Positions 42,097 through 58,949 of a stretch of 64,000 bases of DNA are shown here, in pieces (the first letter of the stretch is position 1; each line of letters starts with the position of its first letter). The stretch is taken from positions 992,001 through 1,056,000 of the forward strand of contig CAVVXS010000007.1 in the NCBI GenBank assembly GCA_963752225.1. The letters are read 5' to 3'. The position numbers were made by a program, and so were the translations under genes. The notes beneath the pieces are model-generated. The model searched no databases and was not told the DNA's origin. It was given only the letters and a program-made list of their open reading frames with translations. Origin of the DNA: JBBROS01 sp963752225 (GTDB taxonomy: Bacteria; Pseudomonadota; Alphaproteobacteria; Acetobacterales; Acetobacteraceae).

Positions 42097-43772
42097 GCGA
42101 CGCCTTTCGCGGCAACGCTGCGGCCTTGCTCAAGAGTGATGCGGCGGCCGCTGAACGCGATCGCCGCGCCGGAATGCGCCGTCATCAGCACCGTCCGGCC
42201 GAGCGCCAAACGGCGCAGGCTGTCGAGCACGTCGGCCTCGGTGGCGGGGTCGAGATGCGCGGTCGGCTCGTCCAGCACCAGCAGCGGCGCGTTGCGAATG
42301 AACGCGCGCGCGATCGCCACCCGCTGCGCCTGACCGCCCGACAAGCCAAAGCCGCCTTCGCCGATGGGAGTGTCGAGCCCCTGCGGCAACCCGTGGGCCA
42401 CACCGTCGAGACCGGCGGCGCGAACGGCGTCGTCGATCGCCGACTCGGGCGCGTCGGGCCGGCCGAAGCGGATATTGTCGCGGATCGTGCCGGCGAACAG
42501 CACCGGGCGCTGGCCGATCCAGGCGGTCAGCGACGACAGGGCCGCGGGCGTCAAGGTCGCGAGGTCGGCGCCGTTCAGCGTGACCCGGCCGGACTCGGGC
42601 CGGATGAAGCCGAGCAGCAATTCGATCACGGTGGATTTGCCCGAGCCCGATGGCCCCACCAGCACGGCCGTCTCGCCGGCCGGCACGCGGAAGCTCACAT
42701 CGTCGAGCGCCGGGCCGCGCGCCGGGTCCCAGGTGAAGCGCACCTTGTCGAACGCGACCGTGACGCCCGAAGCGGCCACGGTGCGGATGGCGGGCGCAGC
42801 CGGCGCGGCCGCGGCGTCTGGCGCGAGGCCGAGCGTCGCAGCCGCGGTGGTGGCGTGGACCCGATCCTGGTAGGCGGCCGAAAAGGCGCGTAACGGGGCG
42901 AAGAACTCGCTCACCACCACCAGCGAGAACACGGCCGCGATCGGGTGCAGCGAACCGGCACGCCATTCCGCCCCGGCCCGCAGCGCCAGCAGCACGAGAA
43001 CGCCGACCGCCGCGGCGTCCAGCACCGCCGACGACAAGAACGCGACCCGAAGCACCCGCATGGTGCGGCGGCTGAGATCCTCGGCGGCCGCGCGCAGGCG
43101 TTCGGCTTCGGCGCCGGCCTGGCCTGCCAGGACGATGGTGGCGATGCCGCGCACACGGTCGAGGAACCGGGTCTGCAGCCGCGCCATCGCTTCGAACTGC
43201 CGCTGCGACGCGGCCGCGGCGCCGAGTCCGGCCACTGCCATCCCGGCCGGGACCAGCAAGCCGCCGGCCGCCATCACCGCTCCCGCGACCGGATCGACCG
43301 TCAGCACCACGGCCAGCACCAGCAGCGGCGCCGCCCAGGCCAGGATGCTGGCCGGCAGCCAGCGGGCGAACAGGCCGTCGAGCGAGTCGACCTGGTCCAC
43401 TGCGGTGCCGACCGCCTGGCCGACCGGCGGCAACCGATGCGGTCCGGCCGCAAACGCCGCCACCAGGAACGCGGTGCGGAGCCGGCGGCGTGCCGACACT
43501 CCGGCCTCGAAGCCACGGGTTTCGACCGCCACCGCCGCCGCGGCCCGCAGCAGCGCGGCGGCGCCGAACAGGGCCGACCACAGGCCGACGTCGGACACCG
43601 TGCGGTCGAGCAGCGCCGGCCCGATCAACCGGGCAAGGCACCATGCCTGCAACAGCGCCAGGCCGGTGGACAGCAATCCGAGTGCCACGAGCGGCCGTGT
43701 CGCCGCCCGAGACAACGCCGACTGCATCCGCAACCAGGCCCGGCCGGCGCCGGCGCCTTCCCGCTCCCTCAC
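42093..43772 (-). CDS. cydD: Thiol reductant ABC exporter subunit CydD
   Basis: A GTG at 43772 gives 559 residues; an ATG 45 bases downstream (MQSALSRAATRPL) is possible. The membrane domain is followed by an ATPase with AVLVGPSGSGKSTVIELLLG, LTAWIGQRPVLFAGTIRDN, GGFGLSGGQAQRVAIARAF and LLVLDEPTAHLDPATEADV. The order cydD-cydC with a four-base overlap is the standard heterodimer arrangement. The gene begins 12 bases after the M20 amidohydrolase stop, so all may share a transcript. Confidence 0.9.
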   Translation of the reverse strand: MREREGAGAGRAWLRMQSALSRAATRPLVALGLLSTGLALLQAWCLARLIGPALLDRTVSDVGLWSALFGAAALLRAAAAVAVETRGFEAGVSARRRLRTAFLVAAFAAGPHRLPPVGQAVGTAVDQVDSLDGLFARWLPASILAWAAPLLVLAVVLTVDPVAGAVMAAGGLLVPAGMAVAGLGAAAASQRQFEAMARLQTRFLDRVRGIATIVLAGQAGAEAERLRAAAEDLSRRTMRVLRVAFLSSAVLDAAAVGVLVLLALRAGAEWRAGSLHPIAAVFSLVVVSEFFAPLRAFSAAYQDRVHATTAAATLGLAPDAAAAPAAPAIRTVAASGVTVAFDKVRFTWDPARGPALDDVSFRVPAGETAVLVGPSGSGKSTVIELLLGFIRPESGRVTLNGADLATLTPAALSSLTAWIGQRPVLFAGTIRDNIRFGRPDAPESAIDDAVRAAGLDGVAHGLPQGLDTPIGEGGFGLSGGQAQRVAIARAFIRNAPLLVLDEPTAHLDPATEADVLDSLRRLALGRTVLMTAHSGAAIAFSGRRITLEQGRSVAAKGVA

Positions 43773-43784
43773 GGCGCAGCCACG

Positions 43785-44930
43785 CTAGTCGCGCAAGGCG
43801 AGGCGCGCGGTGGCGGCGAGCCATCCGGACGCGACCGGCAGGATGTCGTCATTGAAGTCGTAGCCGGGATTGTGCAGTTCACCGCCGGGCCGGCTCGGTC
43901 CGTTGCCGATCCAGGCGAAGGCGCCGGGCCGCTGCTCGAGCAACCAGCCAAAATCCTCGCCGGCCATCGACGGCGCCATGTCCCGCCGCACCGGCGCGCC
44001 GAGGCTCTGCCCGGCTTCGGCCGCAAGCACCGCTTCGGCCGCATGGTTTGCCGTCACCGACACCCCGTGCCGGATGTCAACCGCGACCTCGACCGCGAAG
44101 GTGTGGCCGATGCCGGCGGCGATGCGACGGATCGTTGCTTCCACGGTGTCGCGCACCGCCGGGCGATGGGTGCGGAAGGTACCGGTCATCACGACCCGGC
44201 TCGGGATCTGATTGGCGGCCACACCGCCCTCGACGGTGCAGATCGACACCACGGCGGCGTCCAGCGGATCAACCGTGCGCGCCACGATGGATTGCAGCGC
44301 CACCAGCAGGTGCCCGGCCGCCAGCATCGGGTCCCGCGTCAGATGCGGCATCGCCGCGTGCCCGGCATGCCCGTCGACCGTGATGGCGATGCGGGCGCCG
44401 GCAGCCATCACGGGACCGTCGTGCACCATGACGGTACCGGCCTCGAGGCCCGGCCAGTTGTGGTAGCCGAAGATGCGCTCCATCGGGAAACGGTCGAACA
44501 GGCCGTCGCGGATCATCGCCAGCGCGCCGCCCGAACCTTCCTCGGCCGGCTGAAACACCAGCTGCACCGTTCCGGTCCAATCGGTGGCATCCCGCAGCAG
44601 GGCAGCCGCGCCGAGCAGGCTGGCGGTGTGGCCGTCATGGCCGCAAGCGTGCATGACGCCTGGATGCTGCGACGCGTAAGGCAGGCCGGTGGTTTCGGTG
44701 ATCGGCAGGGCGTCCATGTCGGCCCGCAAGCCGACGCTGCGGTTCGACTGGCCGCGGCTGATCGTCGCGACCACGCCGTGTCCGCCGACCTCCGGCACGA
44801 ACGGGATGCCGAGATCGCGCAGCGTCGCGCAGACGAACTCGGCCGTGGCCAATTCCTGCAGCGACACTTCCGGATGGGCATGGAGATGCCGTCGCCATGC
44901 GGTCACTTTGGCGTGCAGCTCGCCGTCCAT
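43785..44930 (-). CDS. M20 family amidohydrolase (hippurate hydrolase-like)
   Basis: The ATG at 44930 (MDGELHAKVTAWRRHLHAHP) gives 381 residues. Metal and active-site motifs are WRRHLHAHPEVSLQE, GVMHACGHDGHTASLLGAA, LVFQPAEEGSGGALAMIRDG and FGYHNWPGLEAGTVMV. The C-terminal metal ligand region is MAPSMAGEDFGWLLEQRPGA. The family removes N-acyl groups from amino acids (hippurate, N-acetyl-amino acids, auxin conjugates). Cytoplasmic; substrate unknown. Confidence 0.87.
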   Translation of the reverse strand: MDGELHAKVTAWRRHLHAHPEVSLQELATAEFVCATLRDLGIPFVPEVGGHGVVATISRGQSNRSVGLRADMDALPITETTGLPYASQHPGVMHACGHDGHTASLLGAAALLRDATDWTGTVQLVFQPAEEGSGGALAMIRDGLFDRFPMERIFGYHNWPGLEAGTVMVHDGPVMAAGARIAITVDGHAGHAAMPHLTRDPMLAAGHLLVALQSIVARTVDPLDAAVVSICTVEGGVAANQIPSRVVMTGTFRTHRPAVRDTVEATIRRIAAGIGHTFAVEVAVDIRHGVSVTANHAAEAVLAAEAGQSLGAPVRRDMAPSMAGEDFGWLLEQRPGAFAWIGNGPSRPGGELHNPGYDFNDDILPVASGWLAATARLALRD

Positions 44931-44991
44931 GCAATTCTCCGATCTACCGGACGTGGTTTGCCGCGCGGGCAGCTTTTCCGCAAGCCGCCTG

Positions 44992-46041
44992 CTAGGCACC
45001 CAGCCGCGGCGGATCCGGCCGGTCGTGACGCAGCCGCATCTGCACTAGGTAACGGGTGCCGACCCCCTGCTCCACTTCGAGCTTTGCGCCAAGTTGCCGA
45101 GCGAAACCGTTGATAAGCTGGATGCCGATTCCGTCCCGTGTTCCGGTCGCGGTTTCAGCGCGCCCGGCCGGAATGCCGATCCCGTCATCCTTGATTTCGA
45201 GCTCGACGCGGTCGGCGGTGCGCCGCAGCCGAACGCTGATCACCCCGCGGCGCCCGGCGGGATAGGCGTACTTGATGGCGTTGGTAACCGCTTCGGTGAC
45301 GATCAGCGACAACGGCACGGCCTGGTCGCTCGACATCTCGAGCTCGGGTGCGTCGACGTCGAGCATGAGCCGCCCATTGATCGTCTCGCCCATGGCTTGG
45401 AACAGCTGCCCGCACAGCTCCAGCAGGAAGGTGCGCATGTTGATCGTGTGCAGCGCGCCGTGGGCGTAGAGGTGCCGATGCACGGTCGCCAGCGCGCGAA
45501 CACGGTCGCGGGCCGACTGGAACTCCGCCCGCGCTTCTGGCAGCCGGATCCGGCTAGCCTGCAGGTTCAGCAGGCTGGCGACGATCTGCAGGTTGTTTTT
45601 GACCCGATGGTGGATCTCCTGCATCGCCAAGTCCTGCTGCTGGACGGCGACTTTCAGTTCTGCCTCACGCCGGCTCAGGGTGCGGCTCGCCCGCCGGAAT
45701 GTCAGCGCCAGCGCTCGCAATTCCGACGGAAGCGCTCGGCTGGAGGGCAACGAGAAGGGCTGGCCGCTGCGCCACTCGTCCACGGCCCGGCGGACGTTAC
45801 GCAATGGCCGGGTCACGACCAACTCGATGCCGATCAGGGCAAAGGCGGCGCCCGCGGCCATCGCGAGAGTGAGAGCTGCAGGCGTCGCCGTGTGCGATGC
45901 GAGGAGGCTTGCCGACGGCAAGGCTGCCAGTACTAGGACGACGCCCACTCGGACTGGCAGCGATCCGAGCCACGTCCGCAACCAGAACTGCCACGGTCGT
46001 CGCTTCAACGCGGCCGGCCACATGGGCCGGCGCCGGCTCAA
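44992..46041 (-). CDS. HisKA_2/HWE-type sensor histidine kinase, likely kinase of PhyR
   Basis: A TTG at 46041 overlaps the nepR stop (TTGA) and gives 349 residues; an ATG at 46023 is an alternative. Two membrane segments (about 30-49 and 56-75) precede a linker and a coiled region. The HisKA_2 H-box QEIHHRVKNNLQIVASLLNL contains H144/H145. The ATPase domain follows: LSLIVTEAVTNAIKYAYPAG (N box), ELEIKDDGIGIPAG and DGIGIQLINGFARQLGAKLE. Kinases of this class phosphorylate PhyR in alphaproteobacteria. Its co-transcription with nepR supports that role. There is no sizeable periplasmic sensor domain, so the signal it reads is unclear. Confidence 0.88.
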   Translation of the reverse strand: MSRRRPMWPAALKRRPWQFWLRTWLGSLPVRVGVVLVLAALPSASLLASHTATPAALTLAMAAGAAFALIGIELVVTRPLRNVRRAVDEWRSGQPFSLPSSRALPSELRALALTFRRASRTLSRREAELKVAVQQQDLAMQEIHHRVKNNLQIVASLLNLQASRIRLPEARAEFQSARDRVRALATVHRHLYAHGALHTINMRTFLLELCGQLFQAMGETINGRLMLDVDAPELEMSSDQAVPLSLIVTEAVTNAIKYAYPAGRRGVISVRLRRTADRVELEIKDDGIGIPAGRAETATGTRDGIGIQLINGFARQLGAKLEVEQGVGTRYLVQMRLRHDRPDPPRLGA

Positions 46042-46226
46042 GTCTTCCGGTCCTCCTCGATAAGCTTCAGCAGTTCGGGCGGGATCGGCTCGTTCGCAAC
46101 GTCGTCGAACAGTTGGTGAAGGCCACGGTTCAGCCAGACGTCAAACGCGGCATCGACCGGCTTGGACTGCTTGGACCGGCCAGGTGGCGACGGCGGCTTT
46201 CGTTGCGTCATGTTGAAATGCTTCAT
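46038..46226 (-). CDS. nepR: NepR anti-sigma factor of the general stress response
   Basis: The ATG at 46226 (MKHFNMTQRKPP) gives 62 residues, typical NepR size; a TTG at 46280 would extend it. The core NepR helices are visible: DAAFDVWLNRGLHQLFDDV and EPIPPELLKLIEEDR. NepR holds EcfG inactive until phosphorylated PhyR binds NepR instead. The gene lies 90 bases downstream of ecfG and overlaps the kinase gene, the classic ecfG-nepR-kinase grouping. Confidence 0.9.
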   Translation of the reverse strand: MKHFNMTQRKPPSPPGRSKQSKPVDAAFDVWLNRGLHQLFDDVANEPIPPELLKLIEEDRKT

Positions 46227-46316
46227 GCCCAACTCGCCCGCGTTCGGCCGCACTCCGACCCAATTAGGACAGGCGGGCAACCCAGCGGTTGCCGGCCGAT
46301 CAAACGCTCGACAATG

Positions 46317-46982
46317 CTAGAACTGCGCTGTGCGCCGCTCACCATAGGCATCCTTCAATCCCGCTGCTTGCGTCCGCAGCAAGGCGATTGCCGCCGAGTG
46401 CGCCGAAGGCAGCTTGGCCTTGGTTTCGCCCATCAGCCAAGCCTCCAATTGCCGGCGCGCGCGAAACACCCGGCTCTTGGCCGTGCCGACCGCGCATCCG
46501 GTGGCCTCAGCCAGGGCTTCGTAGCTCATGCCATGCACGACCACCATCACCAGCGCTTCCCGCTGGTCGGCCGGCAAACGGGTCATCGCCTTGCCCAACT
46601 CTTTCAATGCCAACCGATCCTCATGCGGCGCCTCGGTCGCGAAGGTATGCGCCGGCACGTCGTCAATGTCGGTGGTGTCCCGGCGCTTGCGCAGGTTGGA
46701 GATGAACCGGTTGCGCAGGATGCGGTGCATCCAGGCAGCGAAGTTGGTGCCGGGGATGAAGCTGTTCTGCGCCGACAGGGCGTTGCACACTGCGTCCTGC
46801 ACCAAATCCTCGGCCGCAGTCCGATTGCGGGTCAGCGCCAAGGCCTGCACACGCAGCTTCGGCAGGATGGTGATCACCTGGTCGTGGAACGCTGGCGGCT
46901 CGGCGATGTTCATCAATGCCGCGCCGGGCAAACTCTGCTGCTGGGTGAGTGCGTTCATCGTCTCGCTCTGAATGCTATCCAT
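46317..46982 (-). CDS. ecfG: EcfG-type general stress sigma factor
   Basis: The ATG at 46982 (MDSIQSETMN) gives 221 residues; MNALTQQQ at 46958 is an alternative start. Region 2 (about 36-103): LTRNRTAAEDLVQDAVCNAL and GTNFAAWMHRILRNRFISNL. Region 4 (about 125-183): LPADQREALVMVVVHGMSYE and EATGCAVGTAKSRVFRARRQ. The insertion DTTDIDDVPAH between the domains fits ECF15 (EcfG). It directs RNA polymerase to GGAAC-N16/17-CGTT promoters. One exact match is seen in front of dps at 30099. Confidence 0.9.
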   Translation of the reverse strand: MDSIQSETMNALTQQQSLPGAALMNIAEPPAFHDQVITILPKLRVQALALTRNRTAAEDLVQDAVCNALSAQNSFIPGTNFAAWMHRILRNRFISNLRKRRDTTDIDDVPAHTFATEAPHEDRLALKELGKAMTRLPADQREALVMVVVHGMSYEALAEATGCAVGTAKSRVFRARRQLEAWLMGETKAKLPSAHSAAIALLRTQAAGLKDAYGERRTAQF

Positions 46983-47110
46983 ACCCGACCAATGACCGGC
47001 TCTTGCCGCGCGTTGCATCCGACGGAGCGGTTGGCGGTCACGAAACCGCGATGGTTGAACCGCTGCAAGTTGCCGCTCACCGCCGGAAACCACATACGGG
47101 GTCAATGACA

Positions 47111-47656
47111 TTAAAGCGCGGCCGCGTCCGCCTCCCTGATCGCCCGTGCGAGGGCGACCCGAGCACGCGACAGCCGCGCCTTCATGGTGCCGACCGGCAC
47201 GTTGCACACGAACGCCGCTTCTTCGTGGCTCAGCTCCTGCGCCCCGACCAGGATGAGCGCCTCCCGCAGCAGCGGCGACAGGCGCCACAGATGGCGCTGC
47301 AAGTCGTCGATGGCGGAGTGCGAGTCCTGCGCCGGCAAGGCGCTGTCGTCCGCGGCGAACCCGGCCTGCAGAGCAGCCGTTTCGCGCTTGTGCCGGCGCC
47401 GCTGCTCGTAGAAGGCGTTGCGGAGGATGGTGAACAGCCACGCCTTCATGCTGGTGCCCGGCTGGAACTGATCGAGCGCCCGCAACGCGCGCAGGATGGC
47501 GTCCTGCACGAGGTCGTCGGCCAGCGTCCGGTCCTGCGCCAGAAAGCGGGCGAAGGCCCGCAGTTCGGGCAACAGCAACGCGATTTGGCGGCGGGGACCG
47601 GCTTCGGCTATGTCTGCTGCCGCGGCATGGGGTCGAACTTCCTCGATGTCGGCCAT
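47111..47656 (-). CDS. Second ECF sigma factor, EcfG-like, next to phyR
   Basis: The ATG at 47656 (MADIEEVRPHAAA) gives 181 residues; an upstream ATG at 47686 would add ten. Region 2: LAQDRTLADDLVQDAILRAL and GTSMKAWLFTILRNAFYEQR. Region 4: LSPLLREALILVGAQELSHE and FVCNVPVGTMKARLSRARVA. It resembles ECF15-type sigma factors as well, but the region between domains (residues ~107-130) differs from its neighbour ecfG. It lies 128 bases upstream of ecfG and is divergent from phyR across 59 bases. It may be a paralogue with a partly distinct regulon, controlled by the same NepR. Confidence 0.85.
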   Translation of the reverse strand: MADIEEVRPHAAAADIAEAGPRRQIALLLPELRAFARFLAQDRTLADDLVQDAILRALRALDQFQPGTSMKAWLFTILRNAFYEQRRRHKRETAALQAGFAADDSALPAQDSHSAIDDLQRHLWRLSPLLREALILVGAQELSHEEAAFVCNVPVGTMKARLSRARVALARAIREADAAAL

Positions 47657-47715
47657 AGTCGAATCCAGCAAGCTCCCCCAAGCCACCCTGCCCCAAGTGT
47701 ATCCTGAGGACCGCT

Positions 47716-48477
47716 ATGACCAGCTTGCGTCGCGAAGACCTGATCCGCGCCCTGCCCTATGCCCGGCGTTACGCGCGCGCGTTGACCGGCAGCCAGCCGC
47801 GGGGCGATGCCTTGGTGGCCGACGGGCTGCGCGACCTGTCCGAGAGCAATACCGCCGTTGAAGCCGGGGCACCGTCGCTCGATGCGCGGCGAACGCTCTA
47901 CCGCTTGGTGACGCAACGCTTTGGCTTGACCGCCAATGGCAGTCCGTTTGCCGGCGGTGACCTCAGCCAGCAACAGCGGCAGTTATTGCTGCTGACCTCG
48001 CTCGAGGAATTGCCGATCGCCGAGGCCGCGCCGGTGGTGTCGCTGTCGCCGGCCGAGGCGGAGACCCTGCTGGCCGCCGCGCGGGCGCATCTGCGGGATG
48101 GCGCCGCCACCGACGTGCTCATCATCGAGGACGAACCGGTGATCGCGATGGACATCGAGGAGCTGGTCAGCAGTTGCGGCCACCGCATCGTCGGCGTCGC
48201 CACCACCGAAGCCGAGGCGGTGCAGATGGCCGAGCAGCATCGTCCGGGGCTGATCCTCGCCGATATCAACCTCGGCGCCGGCGGCGACGGCACCGCCGCG
48301 GTGGCGCGGATCATGCAGCACCATTATGCTCCGGTGATCTTCGTGACAGCCTACCCCGAACGCCTGCTGACTGGCGAGGCGGTCGAACCGGCGTTCGTGA
48401 TAACGAAGCCGTTCGAACCCATGACATTGGCGATCGCCACCTATCAGGCGGTCACCGGAGGCGTTAACCTCGGCTGA
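47716..48477 (+). CDS. phyR: PhyR response regulator of the general stress response
   Basis: The protein has 253 residues with the diagnostic PhyR layout. Residues 1-125 form a sigma-factor-like domain (LPYARRYARALTGSQPRGDA, LLLTSLEELPIAEAAPVVSL). Residues 133-250 form a receiver domain. The phosphoacceptor is D183 in LILADINLGAGGDG, the acidic pair is E138/D139, and the PVIFVTAYPERLLTGE segment with T211 and K231 completes the site. On phosphorylation the sigma-like domain is released and captures NepR, freeing EcfG. It is divergent from the second sigma gene and leads, after 119 bases, into the trehalose operon. Confidence 0.95.
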   Translation: MTSLRREDLIRALPYARRYARALTGSQPRGDALVADGLRDLSESNTAVEAGAPSLDARRTLYRLVTQRFGLTANGSPFAGGDLSQQQRQLLLLTSLEELPIAEAAPVVSLSPAEAETLLAAARAHLRDGAATDVLIIEDEPVIAMDIEELVSSCGHRIVGVATTEAEAVQMAEQHRPGLILADINLGAGGDGTAAVARIMQHHYAPVIFVTAYPERLLTGEAVEPAFVITKPFEPMTLAIATYQAVTGGVNLG

Positions 48478-48486
48478 GACGCTGGC

Positions 48487-48521
48487 CGCGACCGATCGGT
48501 CGCGTTGATCGGCCGGTCGCG
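48487..48521. promoter_or_regulatory. Perfect 18-bp palindrome plus third half-site between phyR and glgE
   Basis: Bases 48487-48504 form a perfect 18-bp palindrome (CGCGACCGATCGGTCGCG). A third copy of the half-site GGTCGCG lies at 48515-48521, 17 bases on. It is 9 bases after the phyR stop and 93 before glgE. It may be a protein-binding operator for the glucan/trehalose operon or the stem of a terminator. No T-tract follows, which weakens the terminator reading. Confidence 0.45.
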
Positions 48522-48596
48522 TCAGCGGGATTGAAGCGACATCGGCAACTCCGGGTTGACCGGAGCGATCACTAGCCACCACCCCGGGGGATAGAC

Positions 48597-55035
<6,439 letters not shown>

Positions 55036-55039
<4 letters not shown>

Positions 55040-57212
55040 ACGCGATGTTCCAGCCGGGCGTCGCACTCGATCCCGGCGCGGTCGAGGCGATCGTGCATGG
55101 CCGCCACGGCGACCCGTTCGCGATCCTCGGCCCGCACGGCGGCAACGTGCGGGTGTTCGCTCCGGGCGCGGAGGCGGTGGAGGTGGTCGATCCGGCCGGC
55201 AACCCGATGGCCGCCTTGCAACGGGTGCACGACGCCGGCCTCTTCGCCGGTCAAGTGCCGGAGGGGCCATACCGGCTACGTGTACAGACGCACGGCACCA
55301 CCTTCGAGGCCGAAGACCCGTACCGCTTCGGGCCGACGCTGGGTCAGCTCGACCTTCACCTCGTCAGCGAGGGGCGGCACTACGACCTTGGCCTGACCTT
55401 GGGCGCGCACGAGGCGACCTACGAGGGCGTCGCCGGGGTGCGCTTCGCGGTATGGGCGCCGAATGCACGCCGGGTCTCGGTGGTCGGCGACTTCAATTTC
55501 TGGGACGCCCGCCGCCATCCGATGCGGCGGCACGACCCGGCGGGCGTGTGGGAGATGTTCATCCCCGGCGTGCGCCCGGGCGCGGTCTACAAGTACGACC
55601 TGCTCGGCCCCGATTGGGCGCCGCTGCCGCAAAAGGCCGACCCCGTTGCCGGCGCCGCCGAACGGCCGCCCGCCACCGGCTCGATCGTGGTGTCGGCGGC
55701 GCCGTTCCACTGGACCGACGCCGCATGGATGGAGAAGCGCGCGGCATTGCAGAAGCCGGACGCGCCGATCTCCTGCTACGAGGTGCACGCCGCATCCTGG
55801 CTGCCGGCCGCCGAAGGTGGCATGTCCGGCTGGGAAGCGCTGGCCGACCGGCTGGTGCCATACTGCGCCGGCATGGGCTTCACCCACCTCGAGTTGCTGC
55901 CGATCATGGAGCATCCATTCGGCGGCTCCTGGGGCTACCAGCCGCTGGGTCAGTTTGCGCCGAGCGCCCGCCTCGGGCGCCCGGAGGCGTTCAAGGCGTT
56001 CGTGGACCGCTGCCACGCGATGGGGGTCGGCGTCCTGCTCGACTGGGTGCCGGCGCATTTCCCGACCGACGCGCACGGCCTGGCCCGCTTCGACGGCACG
56101 CCGCTGTATGAGCACGGCGACCCGCGCGAAGGCTTTCACCAGGACTGGAACACGTACATCTACAATCTCGGCCGCAACGAAGTGCGCGGCTTCATGATCG
56201 CGTCCGGCCTGTGGTGGCTGAACGAATACCACGTGGACGGGCTGCGCGTGGACGCGGTCGCCTCGATGCTCTACCGCGACTACAGCCGCAACGCCGGCGA
56301 ATGGGTGCCGAATCAATACGGCGGCCGCGAGAACCTGGAGAACGTCGCCTTCCTGCAGGAACTGAGCCGCGCCATCGCGTTGCGCGCGCCCGGCGCCGTG
56401 CTGATCGCCGAGGAAAGCACCGCCTGGCCCGGCGTGACCCGGCCCGCCGACGAGGGCGGGCTCGGCTTCGACTACAAGTGGAACATGGGCTGGATGCACG
56501 ACAGCCTGCATTACATGCAGGAAGATCCGATCAACCGCCGCTGGCATTATGGCGAGATCACCTTCGGCCTCGTCTACGCCTTCAGCGAGCGGTTCATGCT
56601 GCCGATTAGCCATGACGAGGTGGTCTACGGGAAGGGGTCGCTGATCCGGAAGATGCCCGGCGACCGCTGGCAGCAATTCGCCAACCTGCGCGCCTATCTC
56701 GGCTTCATGTGGACCTACCCAGGCAAGAAGCTGATGTTCATGGGCGGCGAGTTTGCCCAAGACCGGGAATGGAACCACGACACCGGTCTCGACTGGCATC
56801 TGCTCGACGTGCCCGAGCATGCCGGGGTGCAGAGCCTGCTGCGCGACCTCAATGGCGTCTACCGCTCCCTTCCCGCCTTGCATGAAGGCGATTGCGACCC
56901 GGCCGGGTTCCGCTGGGTGGTCGTCGACGACGCCGACCAGTCGGTTTACGCCTATCTGCGGCAGCCGTTGGGGGGCGGCCCGAGCGCGCTGGTGGTGTGC
57001 AACTTCACGCCCGTGCCCCGGCCCGGCTACCGGCTCGGCGTGCCGCATGCCGGCGGCTGGACCGAGCGGATCAACACCGACGCCGGCGTCTACGGCGGTT
57101 CCAACCTGGGCAATGGCGGCCGGGTGGATGCCGAGGCGATCGCCGCGCACGGCTTGCCCGCCTCGCTGAGCCTGACCTTGCCCCCCCTCGCGACCTTGGT
57201 GCTGATCCCCGA

Positions 57213-57216
<4 letters not shown>
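55036..57216 (+). CDS. glgB: 1,4-alpha-glucan branching enzyme
   Basis: A GTG at 55036 overlapping the treS stop (GTGA) gives 726 residues. It has the N1/CBM48 modules typical of long GlgB (HGRHGDPFAILGPHGGNVRV; FAVWAPNARRVSVVGDFNFW) and the GH13 barrel. The triad is D406 (GLRVDAVASMLYRDYS), E459 (LIAEESTAWPGVTRP) and D527 (PISHDEVVYGKGSL), one position from the E. coli numbering. It introduces alpha-1,6 branches in the glucan made by GlgE. It overlaps treZ by four bases (ATGA). Confidence 0.97.

Positions 57217-58945
<1,729 letters not shown>

Positions 58946-58949
<4 letters not shown>

Noticed and set aside
46983..47110. EcfG-type autoregulatory promoter upstream of ecfG
   Set aside because: GGCAAC and CGGTT-like pieces are present on the minus strand, but the spacing is about 20 bases and neither half is exact, so the consensus is not met.
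48478..48596. EcfG promoter upstream of glgE
   Set aside because: A GGCAAC occurs near 48542, but no CGTT lies 16-17 bases downstream. Regulation by the stress response is therefore inferred from position only.
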